A DNA stretch of 7,691 bases from an uncultured Deinococcales bacterium (GCA_937934635.1 CALGZD010000150.1:1-7691); one strand, 5' to 3'. Shown: positions 1 through 6,963, counted from the first letter of the stretch. Numbers and translations: made by a program. Notes: generated by a model from the sequence alone, not told the origin.

Positions 1-842
1 CTTTAGACAATATCGACCTAGATGGTGCCAATCCTGTTATTGATTTAACTGGTCGTGATGAACTTCAATCAAAGCTTGTTAGTGTTGGCATAAGCTATAA
101 AGTTTTGCTAAGTAAAATTGGCAGTTACGATACTAATGGGGCTTTACTTCAAGCTTACCTAGCTCCTGCCAATACTAGCTCTATTACCGATTCAGCTAAT
201 ACACTTGGCGCACCTATAGCCGTTAATTTTATAAATGATAGTCAAACGATAGATACGACTTTTAATTTAAAAGCTGAGCAAGTGCAAGCACTCAATAATA
301 GAAAATTGCGCTTAGGCTTCTCTCTTAAAGGAACTATCAATGCTCTCAATTCTGAAACAGTTGGGCTTAGCTATGATGTTCAAAGTTTGAAAATCACAAA
401 TCTCAAAGTAGCTGTTAATGAACATTTCCCAAATGCTGATAATGGGGAAGTTCTCTCAATTGCAAATATAGACACAGGTGTTGCTAAAGTAAATAGCCTA
501 ACCTTAAACTATGCTGCAACACTCAAACAAAGTTCACCAGCTATCCTAAAAGGTACTGCAACCGTAGAACTTTATCTGGCAAGTTCTTCAGAAACAAATC
601 TTTATCAAGCTTCAAACCTTGCAAAATCAGTTGAAGTAGACATCACTGGCGATACACTAACTGGACAGCTCCGTGTGGAAAATCCATTGGTGGCAACAGT
701 CTTAGCCGATAATAATATTCGCTATGGATTAAAAATTACAGGTAATGCCATAGGCATCGAGGCAACTGCTAACAGCGGCAATGAAGTCACTTTCGAATAT
801 GAAATCACACAGTTAACTGGCACTGCAGGCGTCGGTTTGTAA
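1..842 (+). CDS. Unrecognised beta-rich protein with two-fold internal repeat (3' part only)
   Basis: The frame is open from base 3 to the left edge and ends at TAA 840-842, so the visible 279 residues are the C-terminal part of a longer protein. The TTG at 105 is an internal leucine codon, not a credible start: the frame continues upstream and no ribosome site is evident. The protein has alternating hydrophobic strands rich in T, S, N and L, no cysteine and no membrane segment in the visible part. Two stretches of about 110 residues resemble each other, one encoded near 81-410 and one near 495-830. Both contain a strand ending in a YLA motif, then a V-rich strand, then a LRLGFSLKG or IRYGLKITG strand, and both end in a Y-D/E-V/I strand. 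This suggests two tandem beta-sandwich modules, as in many exported or surface proteins, but I do not recognise a family. It is convergent with the ABC cluster and probably unrelated to it in function. Signal peptide and full length are out of view. Confidence 0.8.
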   Translation, partial: LDNIDLDGANPVIDLTGRDELQSKLVSVGISYKVLLSKIGSYDTNGALLQAYLAPANTSSITDSANTLGAPIAVNFINDSQTIDTTFNLKAEQVQALNNRKLRLGFSLKGTINALNSETVGLSYDVQSLKITNLKVAVNEHFPNADNGEVLSIANIDTGVAKVNSLTLNYAATLKQSSPAILKGTATVELYLASSSETNLYQASNLAKSVEVDITGDTLTGQLRVENPLVATVLADNNIRYGLKITGNAIGIEATANSGNEVTFEYEITQLTGTAGVGL

Positions 843-860
843 ACTACAGGTTTATATTCT

Positions 861-903
861 AAAATAAAAAGAGGTTGCCTTTTTCGGCAACCTCTAACTT
901 TTT
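861..903. terminator. Bidirectional rho-independent terminator
   Basis: A perfect 10-bp stem (870-879 with 886-895, containing GAGGTTGCC and GGCAACCTC) closes a 6-nt loop. On the minus strand it is followed immediately by a T-rich run (complement of the A-rich 861-869), an excellent terminator for the barrel gene and hence the ABC cluster. On the plus strand a T5 run at 899-903 follows after three bases, so it also serves the gene ending at 842. The position between convergent genes fits this double role. Confidence 0.92.
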
Positions 904-941
904 GTGGAGCTGAACAAGTTAAGTTTTTAAAAATTTACACT

Positions 942-2405
942 TTAAAAATTCACACCTAGCGACACACTCAAAGACATACTCTGATCTGCACCAAAAGGAC
1001 TATATTCTGTTCCAGTATCGCCGTAACCATAGCTATAAGAAAAACTTGGTGTAATATTATCTATACCCCTATAGCTCAGCCCTAGATTGATTCTGCCCGA
1101 AGCATCATTCAAATTACCAATCCAAAATATAGAAGGGGTAAGTTTACTCTTTAAGAAATCTGGTGAGCTTATGCTCAAAGCGCCATAGTGTTGACCACGG
1201 TTAAATAAATCTGCAACAGAAATTTGACCTTGTGCTAGCAATGCACCAATGGCTTGTTGATAATCTTTAGCGATGCTTATGTCAGCGTAACCTAAACCAT
1301 TAAAGTAGTATTGTCCAAAAGCAAAGATGGAAAAATCGCTTTCGTCATTGCTATAGTTATAGCTTGCACCAATGGTACTAGAAAAGTATAAATCATCAGA
1401 TGTACGTGCGCTCACACCAAGTAGTGAAGTATCGTCAAGAACAAGAAATTTCTTATTGACATTGCCTTCCAACACTGCTTCAGCAAAAACTGCAACATCA
1501 CCAATATTGGTTGATACTGTGCTCATAAGCGACCAAGGATTATCAAACTGATAGACACCGCCCACGGTGTACTCACTTCCACCAGCCAAAAATTCATAGC
1601 GAGAAGCCAGTGCAATCGGGTTGCCATTTTCAATATCATCTACTAGGGCATAACCAGTAAGGTTATTATTTCCAATTGGGTACTGTACTTTAGCAGCAAC
1701 TGGTCCTGCTAGTTCAGCATCTGGATTTTCTGGATCAATCGTTTCGATATTTATTAGATTAGCTGGACTAAAGAAACGTCCTACACCCCAGTTAATCGTT
1801 TGCTTACCAGCACGTATGAAAACTTGGTTATTGATATCAGTATCGATGAACATTTCACGCAAGTCATAGCTCAAGCCATCGTCAGTATCATAATCAATAT
1901 CGCCTTTGATAAAACCTCGTAAATCTGTACTTGGTCTGGCATCTAGGAATATGCGAGCGCCAAGATTATCAAGACCACTCTTGAAAGCATCTTCAGCATT
2001 CTCTGCATCAGGGTCGTAAGTAAGCTTTACAGAGCTACTGATTCGTCCACCAATGTCTACAGTTTCATTCGTTAGAAGCTCATCAGATGCAACAACGTCA
2101 GTTGCGCTAATTTCAGAAACTAGCCCACTACTTCCACCGAACAAATCATCTTCACTACCTGACGAATCACTTCCACCAAAGAGGGCATCCTCATCAGTTG
2201 AGCTACCATTATTATCACTACCACCAAAAAGTGCGTCTTCATCTACACTTGAATTATCCTCGCCTTCATCACTACTATCATCACTGGCACCAAATAGGCT
2301 GTCTTCAAGTGCGCTGTTATCGTCTTGAGCAAATGAAAAACTAGGTACTGCTAGAGCAGCAGTACCTAAAAGTAGGACGAGTAAAAAACTTTTATTAAGT
2401 TTCAT
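942..2405 (-). CDS. Outer-membrane beta-barrel protein, DUF1302-like, with repeat-bearing N-terminal tail
   Basis: 487 residues. A signal peptide covers about residues 1-26 (basic start, hydrophobic core, SFA|QD cleavage). Residues 27 to about 117 are acidic, rich in S, G, D and E and probably disordered, with four copies of an EDxLFG(G/A)S motif at 34-41, 56-63, 72-79 and 85-92. From about 118 to the end come alternating beta strands finishing in valine-asparagine-phenylalanine, the usual C-terminal signature of barrels inserted by BAM. The stretch at 182-219 (LREMFID, then RAGKQTINWGVGRFFSPAN) resembles DUF1302-type barrels, which accompany LolA-like proteins and lipid transporters; this assignment is from memory of the family and is moderate. 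The start ATG overlaps the stop of the upstream LolA-like gene by one base (TAATG) with no clear ribosome site of its own, so translation is probably by reinitiation. The likely role is outer-membrane partner of the ABC/LolA-like system, as acceptor or donor of a lipid or lipoprotein. Confidence 0.85.
   Translation of the reverse strand: MKLNKSFLLVLLLGTAALAVPSFSFAQDDNSALEDSLFGASDDSSDEGEDNSSVDEDALFGGSDNNGSSTDEDALFGGSDSSGSEDDLFGGSSGLVSEISATDVVASDELLTNETVDIGGRISSSVKLTYDPDAENAEDAFKSGLDNLGARIFLDARPSTDLRGFIKGDIDYDTDDGLSYDLREMFIDTDINNQVFIRAGKQTINWGVGRFFSPANLINIETIDPENPDAELAGPVAAKVQYPIGNNNLTGYALVDDIENGNPIALASRYEFLAGGSEYTVGGVYQFDNPWSLMSTVSTNIGDVAVFAEAVLEGNVNKKFLVLDDTSLLGVSARTSDDLYFSSTIGASYNYSNDESDFSIFAFGQYYFNGLGYADISIAKDYQQAIGALLAQGQISVADLFNRGQHYGALSISSPDFLKSKLTPSIFWIGNLNDASGRINLGLSYRGIDNITPSFSYSYGYGDTGTEYSPFGADQSMSLSVSLGVNF
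2130..2306 (-). repeat. Four EDxLFGGS motif repeats in the barrel's N-terminal tail
   Basis: Within the barrel gene, the motif reads EDSLFGAS, EDALFGGS, EDALFGGS and EDDLFGGS, separated by acidic serine/glycine linkers that shorten along the tail (start-to-start 22, 16 and 13 residues). The two identical EDALFGGS copies use different codons for D, A, L and one G, with no amino-acid change. The repeat is therefore conserved as peptide and is not a fresh DNA duplication. The same motif occurs in the neighbouring permease (5349-5417). Confidence 0.9.
2336..2368 (-). promoter_or_regulatory. Terminator-like hairpin inside the signal-peptide codons of the barrel gene
   Basis: A perfect 11-bp inverted repeat (2342-2352 with 2358-2368, arms TAGGTACTGCT and AGCAGTACCTA on the plus strand) has a 5-nt loop. 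In the direction of transcription (minus) the stem is followed after one G by T5 (complement of 2336-2340), then a mixed T-rich stretch. It lies about 37-64 nt into the coding sequence, at residues 13-22. The form is that of an intrinsic terminator or attenuator. Ribosomes translating the segment would disrupt it, so it may couple barrel transcription to translation. Function is inferred; the structure is seen. Confidence 0.4.
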
Positions 2406-3157
2406 TATCTGTTGACACGCTCAACATAGGCCTTGGTGAATACATTATCTGGAATGTCAGAAACTGATAAATCTGAAAAAGTGACTGTAGTTTTTGCACC
2501 TTCAACGAGTTCATCAATATAGATTGCTTTATCGGCAATGAAGTTATCGCCTGCTTTAGCATAGCTTGGGAAGTAAGAAGTTCTTAGCAAACGCTTAGTG
2601 AGACTGTACTCCTGAGCCTTTAGTACAAGGCTGTTATCTTTTGTGACAGATATTGTCATGAATGGGTAGGTAACCTCGTCATGAACTGCTTCTAATTCAA
2701 GTTCCCAAACATCAAATTTCCCAAGTGTACCTTCTGTACTAGACATTACCTTGTAATCTTCAGCAAGGCTCGAGGCCTCCCAATCAGAGTTCCTAGCATC
2801 ACTACCCTCAAAGCTCTCTGCCAAAGAGGTGAACTGAAACTGCCTACTTTCAGGGTCATAGAACCACAAACTTTCATCAACACGTAGATAGCCTTGACCA
2901 AGCTGTGTTTCAGGTTTTTGAATTAACAGCAAGAAAAGATCATCAGTGTCTCTACGGAACATCTGCACTTGAAGCGTTTCATCGCCATCCACGGGATCAC
3001 TGCTTTCAATGAGAAGGTTCATTGCCAAATCATCTGTAAAATTACTACGTTCATCAATGGTTTGAAGCATAGCTTGAAAATCTGGTTCTTGAGCCAGAGC
3101 GCTAAAACTTATTAGAACAGTAAAGGTTAAAAATATAGATATGAGTTTTTGTTTCAT
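2405..3157 (-). CDS. LolA-like periplasmic protein (outer membrane lipoprotein-sorting protein family)
   Basis: 250 residues with a signal peptide of about 22 residues (cleavage ALA|QE). There is no lipobox cysteine, so the product should be soluble in the periplasm. The mature part fits the LolA-like family often annotated as outer membrane lipoprotein-sorting protein (PF17131): GQGYLR at 87-92, LWFYDP at 97-102, then GSDARNSDW at 118-126 followed by LAEDY, an order typical of this family, with beta strands throughout. Members form an open half-barrel that shields lipid or lipoprotein acyl chains. The start ATG has a good ribosome site, AAGGAG at 3171-3166 with 8 nt spacing. Its stop overlaps the barrel start (TAATG). 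Placed between the permeases and the barrel, it is probably the carrier between the two membranes. It is not necessarily the housekeeping LolA, which usually sits apart from such a barrel gene. Confidence 0.87.
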   Translation of the reverse strand: MKQKLISIFLTFTVLISFSALAQEPDFQAMLQTIDERSNFTDDLAMNLLIESSDPVDGDETLQVQMFRRDTDDLFLLLIQKPETQLGQGYLRVDESLWFYDPESRQFQFTSLAESFEGSDARNSDWEASSLAEDYKVMSSTEGTLGKFDVWELELEAVHDEVTYPFMTISVTKDNSLVLKAQEYSLTKRLLRTSYFPSYAKAGDNFIADKAIYIDELVEGAKTTVTFSDLSVSDIPDNVFTKAYVERVNR

Positions 3158-3199
3158 AAAAAGTACTCCTTATAGCTTAGTTATACGAGAAAATTCGTG

Positions 3200-3347
3200 A
3201 GCTGACTGAGGGGTGGATTGCGATTCTGAGTAGTGAGTTCTAATAATTCTCAAAGATGAATCTAGCTCCCCTTTAGAAAAGAGGAGGACTAAAAACATAT
3301 TTGTAAAGAATCAAAGCTTCCCCCTTTTTCCAAGCTGAGGGGGATTC
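3200..3347. repeat. Palindromic, REP-like intergenic repeats between permease and LolA-like gene
   Basis: The 195-bp spacer holds two versions of each of two motifs. On the minus strand, one is AATCC(A)CCCCTCAG followed by AGCT or CAGCT (3347-3330 and 3219-3200). The other is AAA(G)GGGGA(A)GCT followed closely by GATTC (3329-3308 and 3276-3258). The first pair forms a hairpin with a 7-bp stem (3319-3325 with 3338-3344) and GAATC/GATTC ends; the second pair is similar but looser. No good T-run follows, so these look like dispersed palindromic elements or mRNA processing and stability signals, not a clean terminator. No convincing promoter was found ahead of the LolA-like gene. Confidence 0.5.
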
Positions 3348-3352
3348 CGCTT

Positions 3353-4660
3353 TTAAGACCTTAATGCTTCCGCAGGCTCTAAATTCGCAGCAGCCCTTGC
3401 AGGGACCAATACAGCTAACACACTCATGATGCAAAGCAAAAGTATGTTGACTGAAATCCTCGGAATTGAGTTAGAGAAAAACAGTTTGCCTTTATTTAAG
3501 AAAAAGGTCCAGTCTTCATACTGATTAAGATCAATCGTACCGAGTCCAAACATAACCAGAAGAGCAAGAACTAAACCAATGACTGCACCAACAAGCGCTA
3601 CAAAAAGTGCTTCCCAAATAAAAATGTTGCGAATCGCTGCTTTTTGCACACCCATAGCACGCATGGTGCCGATTTCCTTTGTACGTTCTAACATAACCAT
3701 ACGGTAAGAATTCATCAATCCAACCATGATGATTATCAATATGATTACAAAGATTCCGAGTGCAATTTGATCTGCAGCACTGAGTGCATTATTCAGGAAT
3801 GAAAGTATGTCGTCTACGTTTTGAACGTCGTACTTCGTACCTTCCCAACGATCTTCTTCATCTATAGTGTTAGATGGCGGTGGTCCAAAAATACCACCTT
3901 CATCTTCACCTTCTTTTGGAACAACTGTACCAAGCTTTGCAAGTTCGGCGTACAGCGTGTCAGTGACTTCACCAACTTTTTTAACATCTTTAAGGTAAAT
4001 ATTATAACTCTGGAATTCACCTGCATTCATGTCTAGTAAGGTATTGAGTTTATCGATGTGTGTGTAGGCAGAGGCTAAAAATGCCAAATTGCTTTTAACA
4101 CTTCCAGCAATAACTAAGTCATCTACATTAACCTGACCGTTAATTGTCTCTGCCCTGACAATAATTGTTTCGCCTACTTCTACACCCAATTCTTCTACAG
4201 TATCTTCAGGCAAGATGACTGCATTTGGATTACTGGCAAATATTTCAGCACCACCTTCTACAAACTGAAGGCTCGTTAGGAAAGCTGTTTCAATATCAAC
4301 ATCTACACCTGTAAGTAAGACATCTTCCTGATTACGATTTCCAATAAGTAATGCATTCGCAAAGGTTCTGAAATTTGCCGATAAAACCTCACCTTCAATA
4401 CTTTTAACTGCTTCTTTAATCGTGTCACTATTGCGGATAACATCGATTTCGGTACTTCTATCGCTGACCTCCGTACCAGCAATATACATGTGCCCACCAA
4501 GAATACCTGAGAAGTTATCTCTAATATTTGTACTAAGACCACCTGTAAACCCATTAATCAAAGTGAGGATAAAAAAACCAAATGCAATAGCACTGCCTAG
4601 CAAAAGGCTTCGTCTAAAATTCCTCATGACATTTTTATAAGCGATTCGAAATGATTGCAT
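3353..4660 (-). CDS. ABC transporter permease, FtsX/LolC-LolE type (second permease)
   Basis: 435 residues with the four-helix layout of type VII ABC permeases (MacB, LolC/E, FtsX). A first membrane helix lies at about 19-40, a large periplasmic domain at about 41-296, and three C-terminal helices at about 297-318, 347-373 and 403-421. The FtsX-domain signatures are clear: ERTKEIGTMRAMG at 325-337 (cytoplasmic coupling region) and the C-terminal P-ARAAANLEPAEALR at 420-434. A short acidic segment with GGIFGPPPS at 255-263 is a possible degenerate relative of the LFGG motif in the neighbouring proteins. The ATG is preceded by GAGGAG (4670-4665) at a good distance, 10 nt after the stop of the first permease. 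It should pair with that permease and the ATPase to form a heterodimeric inner-membrane complex. LolCDE-like lipoprotein release is the nearest functional model, but substrate is unknown. Confidence 0.9.
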   Translation of the reverse strand: MQSFRIAYKNVMRNFRRSLLLGSAIAFGFFILTLINGFTGGLSTNIRDNFSGILGGHMYIAGTEVSDRSTEIDVIRNSDTIKEAVKSIEGEVLSANFRTFANALLIGNRNQEDVLLTGVDVDIETAFLTSLQFVEGGAEIFASNPNAVILPEDTVEELGVEVGETIIVRAETINGQVNVDDLVIAGSVKSNLAFLASAYTHIDKLNTLLDMNAGEFQSYNIYLKDVKKVGEVTDTLYAELAKLGTVVPKEGEDEGGIFGPPPSNTIDEEDRWEGTKYDVQNVDDILSFLNNALSAADQIALGIFVIILIIIMVGLMNSYRMVMLERTKEIGTMRAMGVQKAAIRNIFIWEALFVALVGAVIGLVLALLVMFGLGTIDLNQYEDWTFFLNKGKLFFSNSIPRISVNILLLCIMSVLAVLVPARAAANLEPAEALRS

Positions 4661-4670
4661 AATTCTCCTC

Positions 4671-6152
4671 TTAATTTCCTTGCATCGCTTTTACTGGCGA
4701 GATGCCAAGTGCAACCGAAACAGGGTATAAACTAGCAACCAAACCAATAATAATCATGACAGCAAATGAAATGACTATAGATATAGACGATAATGTAGGT
4801 TTTAGAACTGGACCACCAAAGAAAATCTCAAGAAAATCGTTAGGTGCTGTGATACCAAGATTGTTAAATAAAGCAACAATAGCAACACCTACCAAAATAC
4901 CAATGATGCCAAAAACTATAGTTATCATAAGAACTTCAAGGGTAATCATAGAGCGAACAAAACCACGTTGACCACCGATTGCCCTTACAGTGCCAATTTC
5001 ACCAAATCGTTCGGTGACTGAAATGACCAAAGTATTCATGATGATGATAATAGCGACTAGCGCTACAACTGCAATAAGAATGTTTAGAATAATTGCAAAA
5101 GCACTAGCAAGACCTGCGAAGAAACCTGCACCAAATTTCCAGTTTTCCACGACCGCATTTTCTGCAATAAGTGGTGTTGATGCTTCGAACTCTTTTTTGA
5201 CTCTGTTAGTGGAAAAGCCGTCTTTAAGCTTTACGAGCATAAAGTGCCAAGCGTTGTTGTCTAAGGCTAAAAATTGTTCTCTGACCGAGACATCACCTAA
5301 GATGTTATCGAAGTCTAGGCTCGAGCCCCCCTCAGCATCTGCCACCAAATCTCCCCCGAAGAGATCATCCTCAAGACCAGCTTCTAAACTACTGGACTCT
5401 CCAAATAATGAATCTTCAGAAATATCTTCTTCTGGCGCTTCTTCAACAACTTCGGTGTCCGAAGCTTTAAATGCAGTTAAACCATTCAAAGAACGAAGTG
5501 TACTAGCATCTACAAAAGAAATTCTTTCAAGCGCACCAGCAGTATTTTTATATTCACCAATACCAATAATCGGTACTTCACGAATTTTTGCACCCGTAAT
5601 ATCATTCACACTTGCTAGCTGAATAACATCACCAATTTTAAGTTCAATATCTTCTTCTTTCAAAACATCATCAATCACAGCTTTAGAAATAACAATGCCA
5701 CGTTCACCTTCTTGAAGGTCTTCACCTTCAAGTAAAGTAAAGCTATCTGCAAACATTGCACGATATTCATCTGTTTTGACTGACCAAAACAAAGAAAACG
5801 AAAGGATTTCATCATTTTGGCTGATTGTACCCGCACCAGTGAGCATTGGTGTATATATCTCAACTGCTTCATGTTCTGCAAGTTGGGCTTCTATTTCTTC
5901 AATATTTTCAAGCGCAGGTATTCGCCCTCCAAAACCACCAATAAAAACAACAGAGTCATCACTAGTGTTACGAAAAATGATGTCACTAGTGAAGTTATCA
6001 GTATAGGTTTGTTCCATACCTCTGGTAACAGTTTGAATAACAGAGTTACCAACGACCAAGAATGCAATGCCTAAAGCAATCAAACTGCCAATAATTAGCG
6101 TTTTGATTTTATGCTCACGTAGATTGCGAAAGGCAATCTTAAGGAGAATCAT
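4671..6152 (-). CDS. ABC transporter permease, MacB/FtsX type, with acidic LFGG-motif insertion (first permease)
   Basis: 493 residues, longer than its partner. A first membrane helix lies at about 17-38, a periplasmic MacB-PCD-like domain at about 39-345, and FtsX-domain helices at about 347-373, 401-428 and 455-478. Family signatures include the N-terminal KIAFRNLREHK (5-15), ERFGEIGTVRAIGG (381-394) and the C-terminal YPVSVALGISPVKAMQG (476-492). Part of the extra length is an acidic, low-complexity insertion at about 231-287 in the periplasmic domain, which carries EDSLFGES (246-253) and EDDLFGGD (261-268), matching the repeats of the outer-membrane barrel. The start ATG overlaps the ATPase stop by four bases (ATGA), and AGGAG at 6164-6160 lies 7 nt upstream, so the two are translationally coupled. 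Predicted partner of the second permease in a LolCDE/MacB-like complex that moves a lipid or lipoprotein out of the inner membrane by mechanotransmission. Confidence 0.9.
   Translation of the reverse strand: MILLKIAFRNLREHKIKTLIIGSLIALGIAFLVVGNSVIQTVTRGMEQTYTDNFTSDIIFRNTSDDSVVFIGGFGGRIPALENIEEIEAQLAEHEAVEIYTPMLTGAGTISQNDEILSFSLFWSVKTDEYRAMFADSFTLLEGEDLQEGERGIVISKAVIDDVLKEEDIELKIGDVIQLASVNDITGAKIREVPIIGIGEYKNTAGALERISFVDASTLRSLNGLTAFKASDTEVVEEAPEEDISEDSLFGESSSLEAGLEDDLFGGDLVADAEGGSSLDFDNILGDVSVREQFLALDNNAWHFMLVKLKDGFSTNRVKKEFEASTPLIAENAVVENWKFGAGFFAGLASAFAIILNILIAVVALVAIIIIMNTLVISVTERFGEIGTVRAIGGQRGFVRSMITLEVLMITIVFGIIGILVGVAIVALFNNLGITAPNDFLEIFFGGPVLKPTLSSISIVISFAVMIIIGLVASLYPVSVALGISPVKAMQGN
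5349..5417 (-). repeat. Two EDxLFGG motifs in the periplasmic insertion of the first permease
   Basis: EDSLFGES and EDDLFGGD lie 15 residues apart inside the acidic insertion and match copies one and four of the barrel-tail repeats. Codons for the shared residues differ between the two genes (for example S is TCA here and AGC there, and L is TTA or CTC here and CTA or TTG there). Recent copying of DNA is therefore unlikely. A weaker echo, LDFDNILGD at 279-287, follows. Confidence 0.88.
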
Positions 6153-6901
6153 GCGCCAGCTCCTACCGTTTCTTGTTGAACATGACCAACTGATGCACCA
6201 CCTGAGTTAGTATCTACATTAAAGTCATCGATAACGACACCATCTTGCAGTTTGATAACATGGTCGGCAATTTTTACTACATCAGGATCGTGCGTACTAA
6301 AGATAAAGGTAGTCTCTAGTTCACGGTTCATCTGGCGCATAAGGTCCATGATTGCTTCACTGGTTGAAGAATCAAGGTTTGCTGTTGGCTCATCTGCCAT
6401 GACAATGCTTGGTTTGGTTACCAATGCTCTTGCAATAGCCACACGCTGACGCTGACCACCAGAAAGCTCATTTGATTTGTGAGTACGTCTATCGCCTAAG
6501 CCGACTGCATCAATCAGATAGTCAATCCACTCTGCTTGTTCTTTTTTACCCCGACTACGTTTACCGAGCAATACAGGAAATTCAACATTTTCGTAGACAT
6601 TTAGTACAGGGATAAGGTTAAAAGACTGGAAAATGAAACCAAGTGATTTGTGTCTAAGCCTAGTAAGAGCTTTATCTTTTAAACCACCTGTTTCCACACC
6701 ATCAATAACGACACTACCACCAGACGGTGTATCGATACAGCCAATTAGGTTGAGAATAGTTGACTTACCTGAACCTGATGGACCCGTGATAGATGCAAAT
6801 TCACCCTTATGGATTTCAAAATTCACACCTTTAAGTGCATGAACCTCAGTCTTTCCAAGCGGATAAACCTTTGTTACGTCTTTCAGTTCGACTATTGCCA
6901 C
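6149..6901 (-). CDS. ABC transporter ATP-binding protein, LolD/MacB type
   Basis: 250 residues with all nucleotide-binding motifs intact: Walker A GPSGSGKST (40-48), Q-loop Q92 in GFIFQSFNLIP, signature LSGGQ (146-150), Walker B IVMADE (166-171) with catalytic E171, D-loop NLD (175-177) and switch H204. The pattern SFNLIPVLNVYENVEFP is typical of the LolD/MacB/FtsE group. A tail of about 20 hydrophilic residues extends beyond the usual end near 230. The start is GTG at 6901, supported by GGAGG (6914-6910) with 8 nt spacing and by the family-typical N-terminus MAIVELKDVTKVYPLG. It is the first gene of the minus-strand cluster, and its stop overlaps the next ATG (ATGA). It should act as a cytoplasmic dimer powering the two permeases. 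LolD itself is one possibility, but the neighbouring barrel and LolA-like gene suggest a dedicated paralogous system, so no symbol is given. Confidence 0.94.
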   Translation of the reverse strand: MAIVELKDVTKVYPLGKTEVHALKGVNFEIHKGEFASITGPSGSGKSTILNLIGCIDTPSGGSVVIDGVETGGLKDKALTRLRHKSLGFIFQSFNLIPVLNVYENVEFPVLLGKRSRGKKEQAEWIDYLIDAVGLGDRRTHKSNELSGGQRQRVAIARALVTKPSIVMADEPTANLDSSTSEAIMDLMRQMNRELETTFIFSTHDPDVVKIADHVIKLQDGVVIDDFNVDTNSGGASVGHVQQETVGAGA

Positions 6902-6933
6902 GAATGTAACCTCCGTATTACCGATTTTGCTCT

Positions 6934-6963
6934 CTTATACCGTGTCCGAAACTATTATGTAAT
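6934..6963 (-). promoter_or_regulatory. Candidate sigma-70 promoter for the ABC cluster
   Basis: On the minus strand a TATAAG hexamer (6939-6934, 5 of 6 to consensus) lies 18 bp downstream of ATTACA (6963-6958, 4 of 6). Transcription would start near 6927, giving a leader of about 26 nt that contains the GGAGG ribosome site. The 14-bp repeat arrays begin about 35 bp upstream of the -35 box, a plausible place for activator or repressor binding. AT-rich surroundings make chance matches possible. Confidence 0.4.

Noticed and set aside
2053..2328. Serine-rich plus-strand open frame opposite the barrel's N-terminal tail
   Set aside because: It is the antisense shadow of the repetitive acidic repeats; no ribosome site, and the minus-strand frame has a clear signal peptide and barrel.
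2935..2950. DDLF in the LolA-like protein (residues 72-75) as a further copy of the LFGG motif
   Set aside because: It runs into a hydrophobic beta strand (LFLLL) without the glycines and is part of the normal fold of the family.
4990..5622. 210-codon plus-strand open frame opposite the first permease
   Set aside because: Low-complexity antisense shadow of the permease; the minus strand encodes conserved FtsX-domain motifs across it.
6121..6139. Perfect 7-bp inverted repeat with 5-nt loop near the start of the first permease
   Set aside because: It falls exactly on codons for the conserved IAFRNL motif, so protein constraint and chance explain it; no T-run follows.
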